The notes beneath the pieces were generated by a model. That model ran no database searches. It worked only from the letters and a program-made list of their open reading frames with translations, and was not told where the DNA came from. Position numbers and translations under genes: made by a program. From the NCBI GenBank assembly GCA_927910885.1, contig CAKMOD010000050.1, forward strand, positions 1 through 14,977: DNA of 14,977 nt, given 5' to 3'. Below are positions 1-5,383 of this stretch, piece by piece. Numbering within the stretch: position 1 is the stretch's first letter; each line of letters opens with the position of its first letter. Source of the DNA: an uncultured Prevotella sp. Its GTDB lineage: Bacteria > Bacteroidota > Bacteroidia > Bacteroidales > Bacteroidaceae.

Positions 1-2
1 AT

Positions 3-278
3 GAAAAGAAAGAAAAACGAGTAAACCTTGTTGAATACAAAGTCTTCTGTAATAATCCGATTGCTCATATAGACATTTGGGATGGACGTGATACTCCTGA
101 AGTGGCGATTGGAACTTGGACTTCTTCTTTTTCCACGAAAAGCTATTCTACAGGGTTAAATGTTATATGTAAAGAAGATAAAAAAGCAACTGTTAAGATA
201 CAGTTATATGTTAACAAGAGGTTAGTTCGTGAAGTTTCTGGTTACGGGCGTGCAAAACTACATTACAAATTAAAATAA
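3..278 (+). CDS. C-terminal part of an unidentified protein (MmpS-like beta-sandwich possible)
   Basis: This frame is open from the left edge and stops at TAA 276-278, giving about 91 residues with the start outside the window. I do not recognise the gene with certainty. The visible part is rich in alternating polar and hydrophobic residues (VEYKVFCNN, VAIGTW, ATVKIQLYVNKRLVREVSG), as expected of a small all-beta domain. The pattern of a strand, a W-containing turn, then a final 'v.I.lyvngklv' pair resembles the MmpS-like domains common in short Bacteroidota envelope proteins; that resemblance is inference. Any signal peptide or lipobox would lie upstream and cannot be seen. A clear terminator follows 7 bases after the stop, so this is the last gene of its transcript. 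It converges on mscL across a long gap. Confidence 0.6.
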   Translation, partial: EKKEKRVNLVEYKVFCNNPIAHIDIWDGRDTPEVAIGTWTSSFSTKSYSTGLNVICKEDKKATVKIQLYVNKRLVREVSGYGRAKLHYKLK

Positions 279-285
279 AAGAGTT

Positions 286-317
286 GGGGATACTATAAGT
301 AGTATCCCCATTTTTTA
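286..317 (+). terminator. Rho-independent terminator of the left-edge gene
   Basis: A perfect 9-bp stem (GGGGATACT 286-294, AGTATCCCC 301-309) with a 6-base loop is followed by A and a run of six T. It lies immediately after the stop at 278. Confidence 0.85.
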
Positions 318-730
318 TAGTTTTATTTAAGCCTATATACTATAGTCTTCAATTCTATTTTATTTCTATTGTGCTGAGTTTTAGAATAAAGGAGTAGGTG
401 TTAAGATTTTGATTTTATTCTAACATTCAGTCTTTTGCAAATTATTTTCATGAAAAAAACACATTTCTTTTGGTGCTTCCGTTAAACGTGTGGATACTTT
501 TTGTATAGTGTTAACGGCAGAACAGAACGTACTCATTAAACGAAGACATAGCCAAGACCATTAACTATCAATTCTTTTCTCATCCTCCGACCCAAGATTT
601 TTTTCTTTTTAATACTCGAAAATTCAATGACAATGCCTTGAAAAGTTATTACATAATCGTACATAAAACTTTCATCAATAAGGCTAAAAATACATGAGAA
701 AGATAGGTTTGTAACCAACAGGATACCAAT
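318..730. other. Gene-poor intergenic stretch
   Basis: AT-rich and without a convincing gene on either strand. A minus-strand frame at 536-718 has no recognisable domain and an odd composition. An 11-codon plus-strand ORF at 450-485 has no conserved partner that I can identify. A 7-bp inverted repeat (CCGTTAA 479-485, TTAACGG 511-517) is present but short. After the repeat at 731-887, the stretch 888-1142 is equally empty. Confidence 0.6.
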
Positions 731-887
731 TAGTTATAAAGTGGTAACGTAAAAGGTGCTTAAATTGGACTTCAAAAGGGCGTTAGTAAGGGTCTTAAAG
801 GGCACCTTTTGCAAGTCAATTGGGCGTCTTTTAGAAGCCGAAAGAGCATGTATTAGTTTTGAACTGCACGAAAATAGTTTACAAAAA
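731..887 (+). repeat. Dispersed extragenic repeat, copy 1 (about 157 bp)
   Basis: This segment matches the reverse complement of 10210-10365. The best core is 765-850, where I count about 75 of 86 identical positions by hand without gaps. The core begins TTGGACTTCAAAAGGGCGTT and ends with TTTTAGAAGCCGAAAGAGCA just before TG. Similarity continues to TAGTTATAA at 731 and to AAAATAGTTTACAAAAA at 871-887, with more divergence between these blocks. It lies between convergent genes (left-edge gene and mscL), as copy 2 does. I see no transposase or convincing ORF in it. It may be a non-autonomous mobile or REP-like element. Confidence 0.8.
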
Positions 888-1142
888 TATATAACATGGA
901 AATAAGTTGTTTGTAGAAGAAAGATAGACATTGCACCTAATTACATTTATCATGTGGTTTATTCCCCTTTGTAAAGCCATCTAATTGAACCTAATCATAC
1001 CATGTATGTGGATTAACCTCATTCTATTAACAATCTACGTATTTAACGGAAGAACCTTTTGAAAATCTAATATTAGAAAGGTAGTAGGTGGAAAGGCTAT
1101 GTCGTATGGTTCTTTTAGTAAAGGAAGATAGATATAAGTGTT

Positions 1143-1180
1143 AATAAAAAAGTCCGAAGACTCATAGTGAATCTTCGGAC
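1143..1180 (-). terminator. Rho-independent terminator of mscL
   Basis: A 9-bp perfect stem (GTCCGAAGA 1152-1160, TCTTCGGAC 1172-1180) has an 11-base loop. Read on the minus strand it is followed by a run of six T (positions 1151-1146). It lies 29 bases beyond the mscL stop. Confidence 0.85.
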
Positions 1181-1208
1181 CTATTATGTCTGTATTTCAG
1201 ATCGTTGC

Positions 1209-1634
1209 TTACTTATTTTTCAGCAAATCGCGAATCTCAGAGAGCAGTTTCTCCTCGTTAGTTGGCTCTGGATCAGGTGCTGGAGCAGCTGGTTCCTCTT
1301 CCTTCTTCTTAGAGAGCTTGTTGATACCTTTTACCATCATGAATACACAGAAAGCGATGATAATGAAGTCAAGCAATGTCTGCAAGAAGTTACCATAGTT
1401 GATGGTTGCTGGAGCAGGAGCAGTTACACCAGGGATTTCTACTTGTGGGAGTGTGTACTTAAGGTCTGAAAAGTTAACGCCACCGATAAGCCATCCGATA
1501 GGAGGCATGATGATATCGTCAACGATAGATGAAACAATCTTGCCGAAAGCACCACCGATGATTACACCGACAGCCATATCAACGGCATTACCCTTAACTG
1601 CAAATTCCTTGAATTCTTGAATAAGTTTGCTCAT
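1209..1634 (-). CDS. mscL: Large-conductance mechanosensitive channel MscL
   Basis: MscL is a homopentameric inner-membrane channel that opens under high membrane tension and releases solutes during hypo-osmotic shock. The product is 141 residues, close to the usual 130-150. The N-terminal amphipathic helix (MSKLIQEFKEFAVKGNAVDM) leads into TM1 (about 15-45) with the glycine-rich pore stretch AVGVIIGGAFGKIV. A periplasmic loop (about 50-78) follows, then TM2 (about 82-106, NFLQTLLDFIIIAFCVFMMV). The tail has a basic cluster KKK, a proline/acid linker (EEEPAAPAPDPEPTNEE) and the conserved cytoplasmic helix LLSEIRDLLKNK. The ATG at 1634-1632 starts exactly at the family N terminus. No Shine-Dalgarno is visible; the leader is AT-rich. 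The gene is monocistronic, divergent from gap and followed by its own terminator. Confidence 0.97.
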   Translation of the reverse strand: MSKLIQEFKEFAVKGNAVDMAVGVIIGGAFGKIVSSIVDDIIMPPIGWLIGGVNFSDLKYTLPQVEIPGVTAPAPATINYGNFLQTLLDFIIIAFCVFMMVKGINKLSKKKEEEPAAPAPDPEPTNEEKLLSEIRDLLKNK

Positions 1635-1796
1635 AATTAATTTTGTTGTTAATTTGTTTGTTTGTCTTGCGTTTTTATACTAATACCCTTTCTTTTGTTA
1701 TATAGACTTTGCAATCTCGGTTTGTTGTATTGCGTCTGATTGCCTATGTATGCGAAACGAGTTATTTTTTATAATAATTAATACGCTAAGCGTCTG

Positions 1797-1804
1797 CAAA
1801 AATA
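1797..1804 (-). promoter_or_regulatory. Possible mscL -7 promoter element
   Basis: Read on the minus strand this is TATTTTTG, which fits the Bacteroidota -7 consensus TAnnTTTG. It is the only such match in the mscL upstream region, but it lies about 160 bases from the start codon and I see no clear -33 element. It partly overlaps the presumed -33 region of the divergent gap promoter. Confidence 0.3.
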
Positions 1805-1817
1805 AAAAAAAAAATTG

Positions 1818-1825
1818 TATCTTTG
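1818..1825 (+). promoter_or_regulatory. gap promoter, -7 element
   Basis: TATCTTTG matches the Bacteroidota -7 consensus. An imperfect -33 element (CTG at 1794-1796) lies 21 bases upstream, across an A-rich tract. A start near 1830 would give gap a leader of about 75 bases. Confidence 0.6.
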
Positions 1826-1851
1826 CAATCGTAAGATAGAAAATCTTCTAT

Positions 1852-1860
1852 AAGGAGGTA
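1852..1860 (+). promoter_or_regulatory. Shine-Dalgarno-like AAGGAGGTA in the gap leader, far from the start codon
   Basis: AAGGAGGTA is a near-perfect complement of the 16S rRNA 3' end. The gap ATG is about 46 bases downstream, and no ATG, GTG or TTG lies at normal spacing. A small hairpin (TAGAA 1837-1841, TTCTA 1846-1850) sits directly before it. It is not a normal ribosome binding site for gap. It could be a ribosome standby site or chance. Confidence 0.4.
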
Positions 1861-1906
1861 AAAAGAAATTCGTTTTTATAAACTTTTATAAATAATTTAA
1901 AGTAAA

Positions 1907-2935
1907 ATGGTAAATGTAGCTATTAACGGCTTTGGCCGTATTGGTCGTCTCGCATTCCGTCAGATGTTCGAGGCTGAAGGTTATGAGGTTGTTGCAATTA
2001 ACGACTTGACAAGTCCTAAGATGCTTGCTCATCTTTTGAAGTATGATACCGCTCAGGGTGGTTTCGCTGGCAAGTTCGGTGAGGGTAAGCACACTGTAGA
2101 GGCTACTGAGAATTCAATCATCGTTGATGGTAAGGAGATTAAGATCTCTGCTGAGATGGACGCTGCTAACTGCCCATGGGCTGCTAACAACGTAGACGTA
2201 GTTCTCGAGTGTACAGGTTTCTATACATCTAAGGCAAAGGCTGAGGCTCACCTCAAGGCTGGTGCTAAGAAGGTAGTTATCTCTGCTCCTGCAGGTAACG
2301 ATCTTCCAACAGTTGTTTTCAATACTAACCACGAGACTTTGACTGCAGCTGATACTGTTATTTCTGCAGCTTCTTGTACAACAAACTGCTTGGCTCCAAT
2401 GGCAGCTGCGTTGAACGCATACGCTCCAATCCAGTCAGGTATCATGTCAACAATCCACGCTTACACTGGCGACCAGATGATTCTCGACGGTCCACAGCGC
2501 AAGGGTGACCTCCGTCGTTCACGTGCAGGTGCTTGCAACATCGTTCCTAACTCAACTGGTGCTGCTAAGGCTATCGGTCTCGTTATTCCAGAGTTGAACG
2601 GTAAGTTGATTGGTTCTGCACAGCGTATCCCAACTCCAACAGGTTCTACAACAATCCTCGTTGCTGTTGTTAAGGGTAACGACGTAACTGTTGAGGGTAT
2701 CAACGCTGCAATGAAGGCTGCTACTAACGAGAGCTTCGGTTACACTGAGGATGAGCTCGTATCTTCTGATATCATCGGTATGCGCTATGGTTCTTTGTTC
2801 GATGCAACTCAGACTATGGTAAGCAAGATCGACGATAACACTTATCAGGTACAGGTAGTTTCTTGGTACGATAATGAGAACTCTTATACTTCTCAGATGG
2901 TTCGTACAATCAAGTACTTCGCAGAGTTGAAGTAA
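1907..2935 (+). CDS. gap: Glyceraldehyde-3-phosphate dehydrogenase, type I
   Basis: The enzyme converts glyceraldehyde 3-phosphate, NAD+ and phosphate to 1,3-bisphosphoglycerate in cytoplasmic glycolysis. It has 342 residues, the usual size. The Rossmann nucleotide-binding motif NGFGRIGR is at residues 7-14, and Asp33 in VAINDL is the position linked to NAD preference. The active-site signature SAASCTTNCLAP carries catalytic Cys157, and His184 in STIHAYTGDQ is the partner base. The C-terminal part has the expected WYDNENSY motif. Codon use is strongly biased (GGT, GCT, AAG, CGT), as expected of a highly expressed gene. The ATG start gives the exact family N terminus (MVNVAINGFGRIGR). It is transcribed alone, between a TATCTTTG promoter and a strong terminator. 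Confidence 0.98.
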   Translation: MVNVAINGFGRIGRLAFRQMFEAEGYEVVAINDLTSPKMLAHLLKYDTAQGGFAGKFGEGKHTVEATENSIIVDGKEIKISAEMDAANCPWAANNVDVVLECTGFYTSKAKAEAHLKAGAKKVVISAPAGNDLPTVVFNTNHETLTAADTVISAASCTTNCLAPMAAALNAYAPIQSGIMSTIHAYTGDQMILDGPQRKGDLRRSRAGACNIVPNSTGAAKAIGLVIPELNGKLIGSAQRIPTPTGSTTILVAVVKGNDVTVEGINAAMKAATNESFGYTEDELVSSDIIGMRYGSLFDATQTMVSKIDDNTYQVQVVSWYDNENSYTSQMVRTIKYFAELK

Positions 2936-3001
2936 TACCAACCGAAAGGTCATCTGCAATCCTCTCTTGCGTAGAGAGTGATTGATGGGTAAAATAATAG
3001 T

Positions 3002-3031
3002 CCCTGTCAGCTTGCTGGCAGGGATTTTTTT
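3002..3031 (+). terminator. Rho-independent terminator of gap
   Basis: A 10-bp stem (CCCTGTCAGC 3002-3011, GCTGGCAGGG 3014-3023, one G-T pair) is followed by A and seven T. A weaker hairpin (CTCTC 2962-2966, GAGAG 2974-2978) lies between it and the gap stop. Confidence 0.85.
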
Positions 3032-3041
3032 GTTATCTTTG
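3012..3041 (+). promoter_or_regulatory. miaA promoter overlapping the gap terminator
   Basis: TTG (3012-3014) and TATCTTTG (3034-3041) are separated by 19 bases, matching the Bacteroidota -33/-7 arrangement. The -33 element lies in the loop and right arm of the gap terminator hairpin. Transcription would begin around 3045-3048. Confidence 0.55.
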
Positions 3042-3045
3042 CGAC

Positions 3046-4014
3046 ATGAAGAACGAACATATAGGTGAGCGTACAGCTGCAGGCGGAGCTTTCGGTAAGC
3101 GTATGATAACCATTCTTGGTCCTACGGCTTCGGGAAAGACCGATCTTGCTGCGCATTTGGCTGCTCGGCTCAACGCTGAAATCATCAGTGCTGATAGCCG
3201 TCAGGTATATCGTGGTATGGACATCGGTACAGGTAAAGACTTGGCTGATTACACGGTTGAAGGGCATGCAGTACCTTATCACCTTATAGATATATGTGAG
3301 CCTGGAACGAAATATAATCTTTTTCGCTATCAGCAGGATTTCCTTGATAGCTATGAGGATATACGGAGTAGGGGAGTACTGCCTGTTCTCTGTGGTGGTA
3401 CAGGGCTTTATATAGAAGCTGTATTGAAGGGTTATAGCCTTTCGCCAGTGCCACAGAATCCCGAACTTCGCAAAGAGTTGGAAGATAAGACGCTTGAGGA
3501 ACTAACAGCAATGCTCGTTGATTTGAAGGCAAAGAACCATTCCGTCATGCACAACAAGACGGATGTAGACTCTTGCCAGCGTGCTATTCGTGCGATAGAG
3601 ATAGAAACCTATAACCTCACAAAGCCAACAGAAGAGCGACAATGTCCACCGATTGACTCATTAATAATAGGTGTAGACATTGATCGTGAGATGCGAAGAA
3701 AGAAGATAACTAATCGTTTGAAAGTGCGTCTGGAGGAAGGAATGGTTGACGAGATAGCTGGGTTATTGAAACGAGGTATTCCCGCAGAAGACCTTATTTA
3801 TTATGGTCTGGAATATAAGTTTGTGACGGAATATCTCATAGGGAAGCTGTCTTACGACGAGATGTTCCGACAGTTAGAAATCGCTATTCATCAGTTTGCT
3901 AAGCGACAGATGACGTGGTTCCGTGGTATGGAGCGTCGTGGCTTTACAATTCATTGGGTAAATGCTGCGCAAACGATGGAAGATAAAGTTGAAGAAATAT
4001 TGAACTTATGGTAG
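3046..4014 (+). CDS. miaA: tRNA dimethylallyltransferase MiaA
   Basis: MiaA transfers a dimethylallyl group to N6 of A37 in tRNAs that read codons starting with U, the first step toward (ms2)i6A. As drawn it has 322 residues, against about 300 for the family. The P-loop GPTASGKT is at 25-32, the substrate-binding DSRQVYRGMDIGTGK at 50-64, and CGGTGLYIEAVLKGY near 116-130. The C-terminal half carries the zinc-finger-like insertion region and the closing FAKRQMTWFRGM motif. The start is uncertain. A -7 promoter element ends only 4 bases before ATG 3046, so the true start may be ATG 3103, which begins MITILGPTASGKT like typical homologues (303 residues). The upstream 57 bases do look coding, however. 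Bacteroides species carry two MiaA paralogues; which one this is cannot be told here. Its stop overlaps the next gene by 7 bases. Confidence 0.95.
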   Translation: MKNEHIGERTAAGGAFGKRMITILGPTASGKTDLAAHLAARLNAEIISADSRQVYRGMDIGTGKDLADYTVEGHAVPYHLIDICEPGTKYNLFRYQQDFLDSYEDIRSRGVLPVLCGGTGLYIEAVLKGYSLSPVPQNPELRKELEDKTLEELTAMLVDLKAKNHSVMHNKTDVDSCQRAIRAIEIETYNLTKPTEERQCPPIDSLIIGVDIDREMRRKKITNRLKVRLEEGMVDEIAGLLKRGIPAEDLIYYGLEYKFVTEYLIGKLSYDEMFRQLEIAIHQFAKRQMTWFRGMERRGFTIHWVNAAQTMEDKVEEILNLW

Positions 4015-4946
4015 AGGAAGGAAGATGGGGCGTTATTTATTGCCCCAAGGGTGGATTACTTGCTAATCCTGTAAAGCGTTGGGAGCAGACTGAACGCTGT
4101 CTGCAAGCACACAATATACAATATGATATGGTGCAGAGCGAGAATCCACGTAGTGTGGATAGGCTCGTACGTATGCTTATCAGTAATGGCTATAAGACTA
4201 TTATTATCTATGGTGGTGACTCTGCACTGAATGATGCTGTCAATTATCTGATGCTCTTGGAACCTGAAGAGCGAGAGCGTATTACGTTGGGTGTTATTCC
4301 GAATGGTGTACTGAATGACTTTGCACACTTCTGGGGTTTTGATGAATCACGACTGGAGCAGACGATTGTTTGGCTCAAGCAAAAGCGTGTAAGACGGATA
4401 GATATTGGCTGTATTCGCTATGAGAATAAGAAGAATGAGCGTTGCCGTCGATATTTCCTTAACTGTGTAAACATTGGCATGGTGGCAAATATCATGAGTC
4501 TTCGTCGTCGTATGCGTCACTTGTTTATTTCTCGTACAATCTCATTTATCCTTTCTTGCTTTCTACTTCTGTTCCAGCGCATGGATTATTTGATGTCGCT
4601 GAAAATTAATACAGATAGTATTAAAGAGCGTTTGATGACTGTTTGTATTGGTAATGCCCAGGGTTATGGACAGACTCCGAATGCTGTTCCTTATAATGGT
4701 CTGCTCGATGTTTCCATCGTTTCTCAGCCAAAACTGCTGCAAGCGATGGAGGGAATGTATCTCTTGTTGCGGGATAAGATATTGAATCATCGTAATGTGA
4801 TGCCTTATAGAACGCAGGAATTGAGCGTACAAATAGCTGAGCACACACCAGTCAGTGTGGATGGTCGACTATTGAATGGTACTCCTGTTGGTACGTTTAC
4901 AGTTGGCGTAGAGAAAGAAGTAATCAACTTTATCATACCGAGTTAA
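4008..4946 (+). CDS. Lipid kinase-like protein (diacylglycerol kinase catalytic family) with altered motifs
   Basis: The 312-residue protein has the layout of the DagK/YegS/BmrU soluble lipid kinases. These have an N-terminal nucleotide-binding half and a C-terminal beta-sandwich, and phosphorylate diacylglycerol or related lipids at the membrane face. Visible matches are IIIYGGDSALNDAVN (66-79), LGVIPNGVLNDFAHFWG (94-110), YFLNCVNIG (149-157), IGNAQGYGQTPNAVPYNGLLDV (near 214-235) and SVDGR (283-287). The usual GGDGT reads GGDSA, and the usual P-x-GTxND reads PNGVLND, so nucleotide or metal binding may differ. A hydrophobic stretch at 173-190 (FISRTISFILSCFLLLF) could be a membrane contact. 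It overlaps miaA by 7 bases (ATGGTAG), so translation is probably coupled. A very stable terminator follows. The substrate is unknown. Confidence 0.8.
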   Translation: MVEEGRWGVIYCPKGGLLANPVKRWEQTERCLQAHNIQYDMVQSENPRSVDRLVRMLISNGYKTIIIYGGDSALNDAVNYLMLLEPEERERITLGVIPNGVLNDFAHFWGFDESRLEQTIVWLKQKRVRRIDIGCIRYENKKNERCRRYFLNCVNIGMVANIMSLRRRMRHLFISRTISFILSCFLLLFQRMDYLMSLKINTDSIKERLMTVCIGNAQGYGQTPNAVPYNGLLDVSIVSQPKLLQAMEGMYLLLRDKILNHRNVMPYRTQELSVQIAEHTPVSVDGRLLNGTPVGTFTVGVEKEVINFIIPS

Positions 4947-4965
4947 GTTGCTTTATATATAATGT

Positions 4966-5003
4966 ATGACGTGATATGCAATCGCATGTCATGTCATTTT
5001 TTT
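4966..5003 (+). terminator. Rho-independent terminator of miaA-lipid kinase operon
   Basis: A 14-bp stem with G-T pairs (left arm ATGACGTGATATGC 4966-4979, right arm 4984-4997) has the tetraloop AATC and is followed by a seven-T run at 4997-5003. Confidence 0.9.
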
Positions 5004-5009
5004 ATTGTC

Positions 5010-5098
5010 GGGGGTAAATTAGAATCCAATCAGCAATATATTGCAGAGTATTTAACCCCCAGCACGATTGGTGCTCACCAACAACACCATTAGTGTTG
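5010..5098. repeat. Cluster of palindromes (REP-like) in the gap before the glycogen operon
   Basis: Four palindromes lie within about 90 bases. GGGGGTAAAT (5010-5019) pairs, with one bulge, with ATTTAACCCCC (about 5050-5060). Inside that loop is a perfect 12-base palindrome, GCAATATATTGC (5033-5044). Next to it are two similar small hairpins, AGCAC-GATTG-GTGCT (5061-5075) and AACAC-CATTA-GTGTT (5083-5097). Both have 5-bp stems and 5-base loops centred on ATT. No T run follows, so it is not an ordinary terminator. The rest of 4947-5383 holds the upstream terminator, the operon promoter and leader, and AT-rich sequence without a gene. Confidence 0.6.
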
Positions 5099-5301
5099 GG
5101 CAACAACACATTGCATTCAAAGGGAATAGTGGGTTGTTAAAGTGTTAAGATTGAATCTTCAGACACTATTTCAATTATCTTTAACTATCTATACCATTTG
5201 TCATCAGATATTCTATATGAAAGTTTCAAAAGGTAAGTATTAACCGAATAAAATAATAAAAATATTATCTTACTTTATAATGCCATTATGAAAAATATTT
5301 G

Positions 5302-5309
5302 TATCTTTG
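5302..5309 (+). promoter_or_regulatory. Glycogen operon promoter, -7 element
   Basis: TATCTTTG matches the Bacteroidota -7 consensus. The -33 region is AT-rich with no clear TTG. Initiation near 5313-5316 would give a leader of about 70 bases that begins with two hairpins. Confidence 0.55.
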
Positions 5310-5313
5310 GAGA

Positions 5314-5340
5314 GCCGAAAGGCGAAGTCTGTAAAGACTT
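5314..5340 (+). promoter_or_regulatory. Structured 5' leader of the glycogen operon
   Basis: Two hairpins lie end to end at the predicted 5' end of the mRNA. GCC-GAAA-GGC (5314-5323) has a GNRA tetraloop. AAGTC-TGTAAA-GACTT (5325-5340) follows. The rest of the leader, to ATG 5384, is A-rich and unstructured. It does not match a riboswitch that I know. It may stabilise the 5' end of the transcript. Confidence 0.35.
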
Positions 5341-5383
5341 ATACCAGAAGAAAATAAAAACCAAACAATAAACCTTAAAAGAC

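Noticed and set aside
450..485. 11-codon ORF starting MKKTHFFWCFR
   Set aside because: Too short to support, and no gene lies downstream on this strand that it could lead into.
479..517. CCGTTAA / TTAACGG inverted repeat as a possible invertible promoter
   Set aside because: Arms are only 7 bases, there is no promoter match between them, and no recombinase gene or downstream gene is in position.
536..718. Open minus-strand frame of 60 codons in the left intergenic gap
   Set aside because: No domain, Phe/Ile/Ser-rich composition typical of antisense AT-rich DNA, no promoter match, and part of a long gap with no other coding signal.
734..931. Minus-strand frame covering repeat copy 1
   Set aside because: The frame is a by-product of the dispersed repeat. 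The matching frame is not kept in copy 2, so I see no sign of protein selection.
1167..1620. Plus-strand frames opposite mscL
   Set aside because: These are antisense to a clearly identified MscL gene and have no domain.
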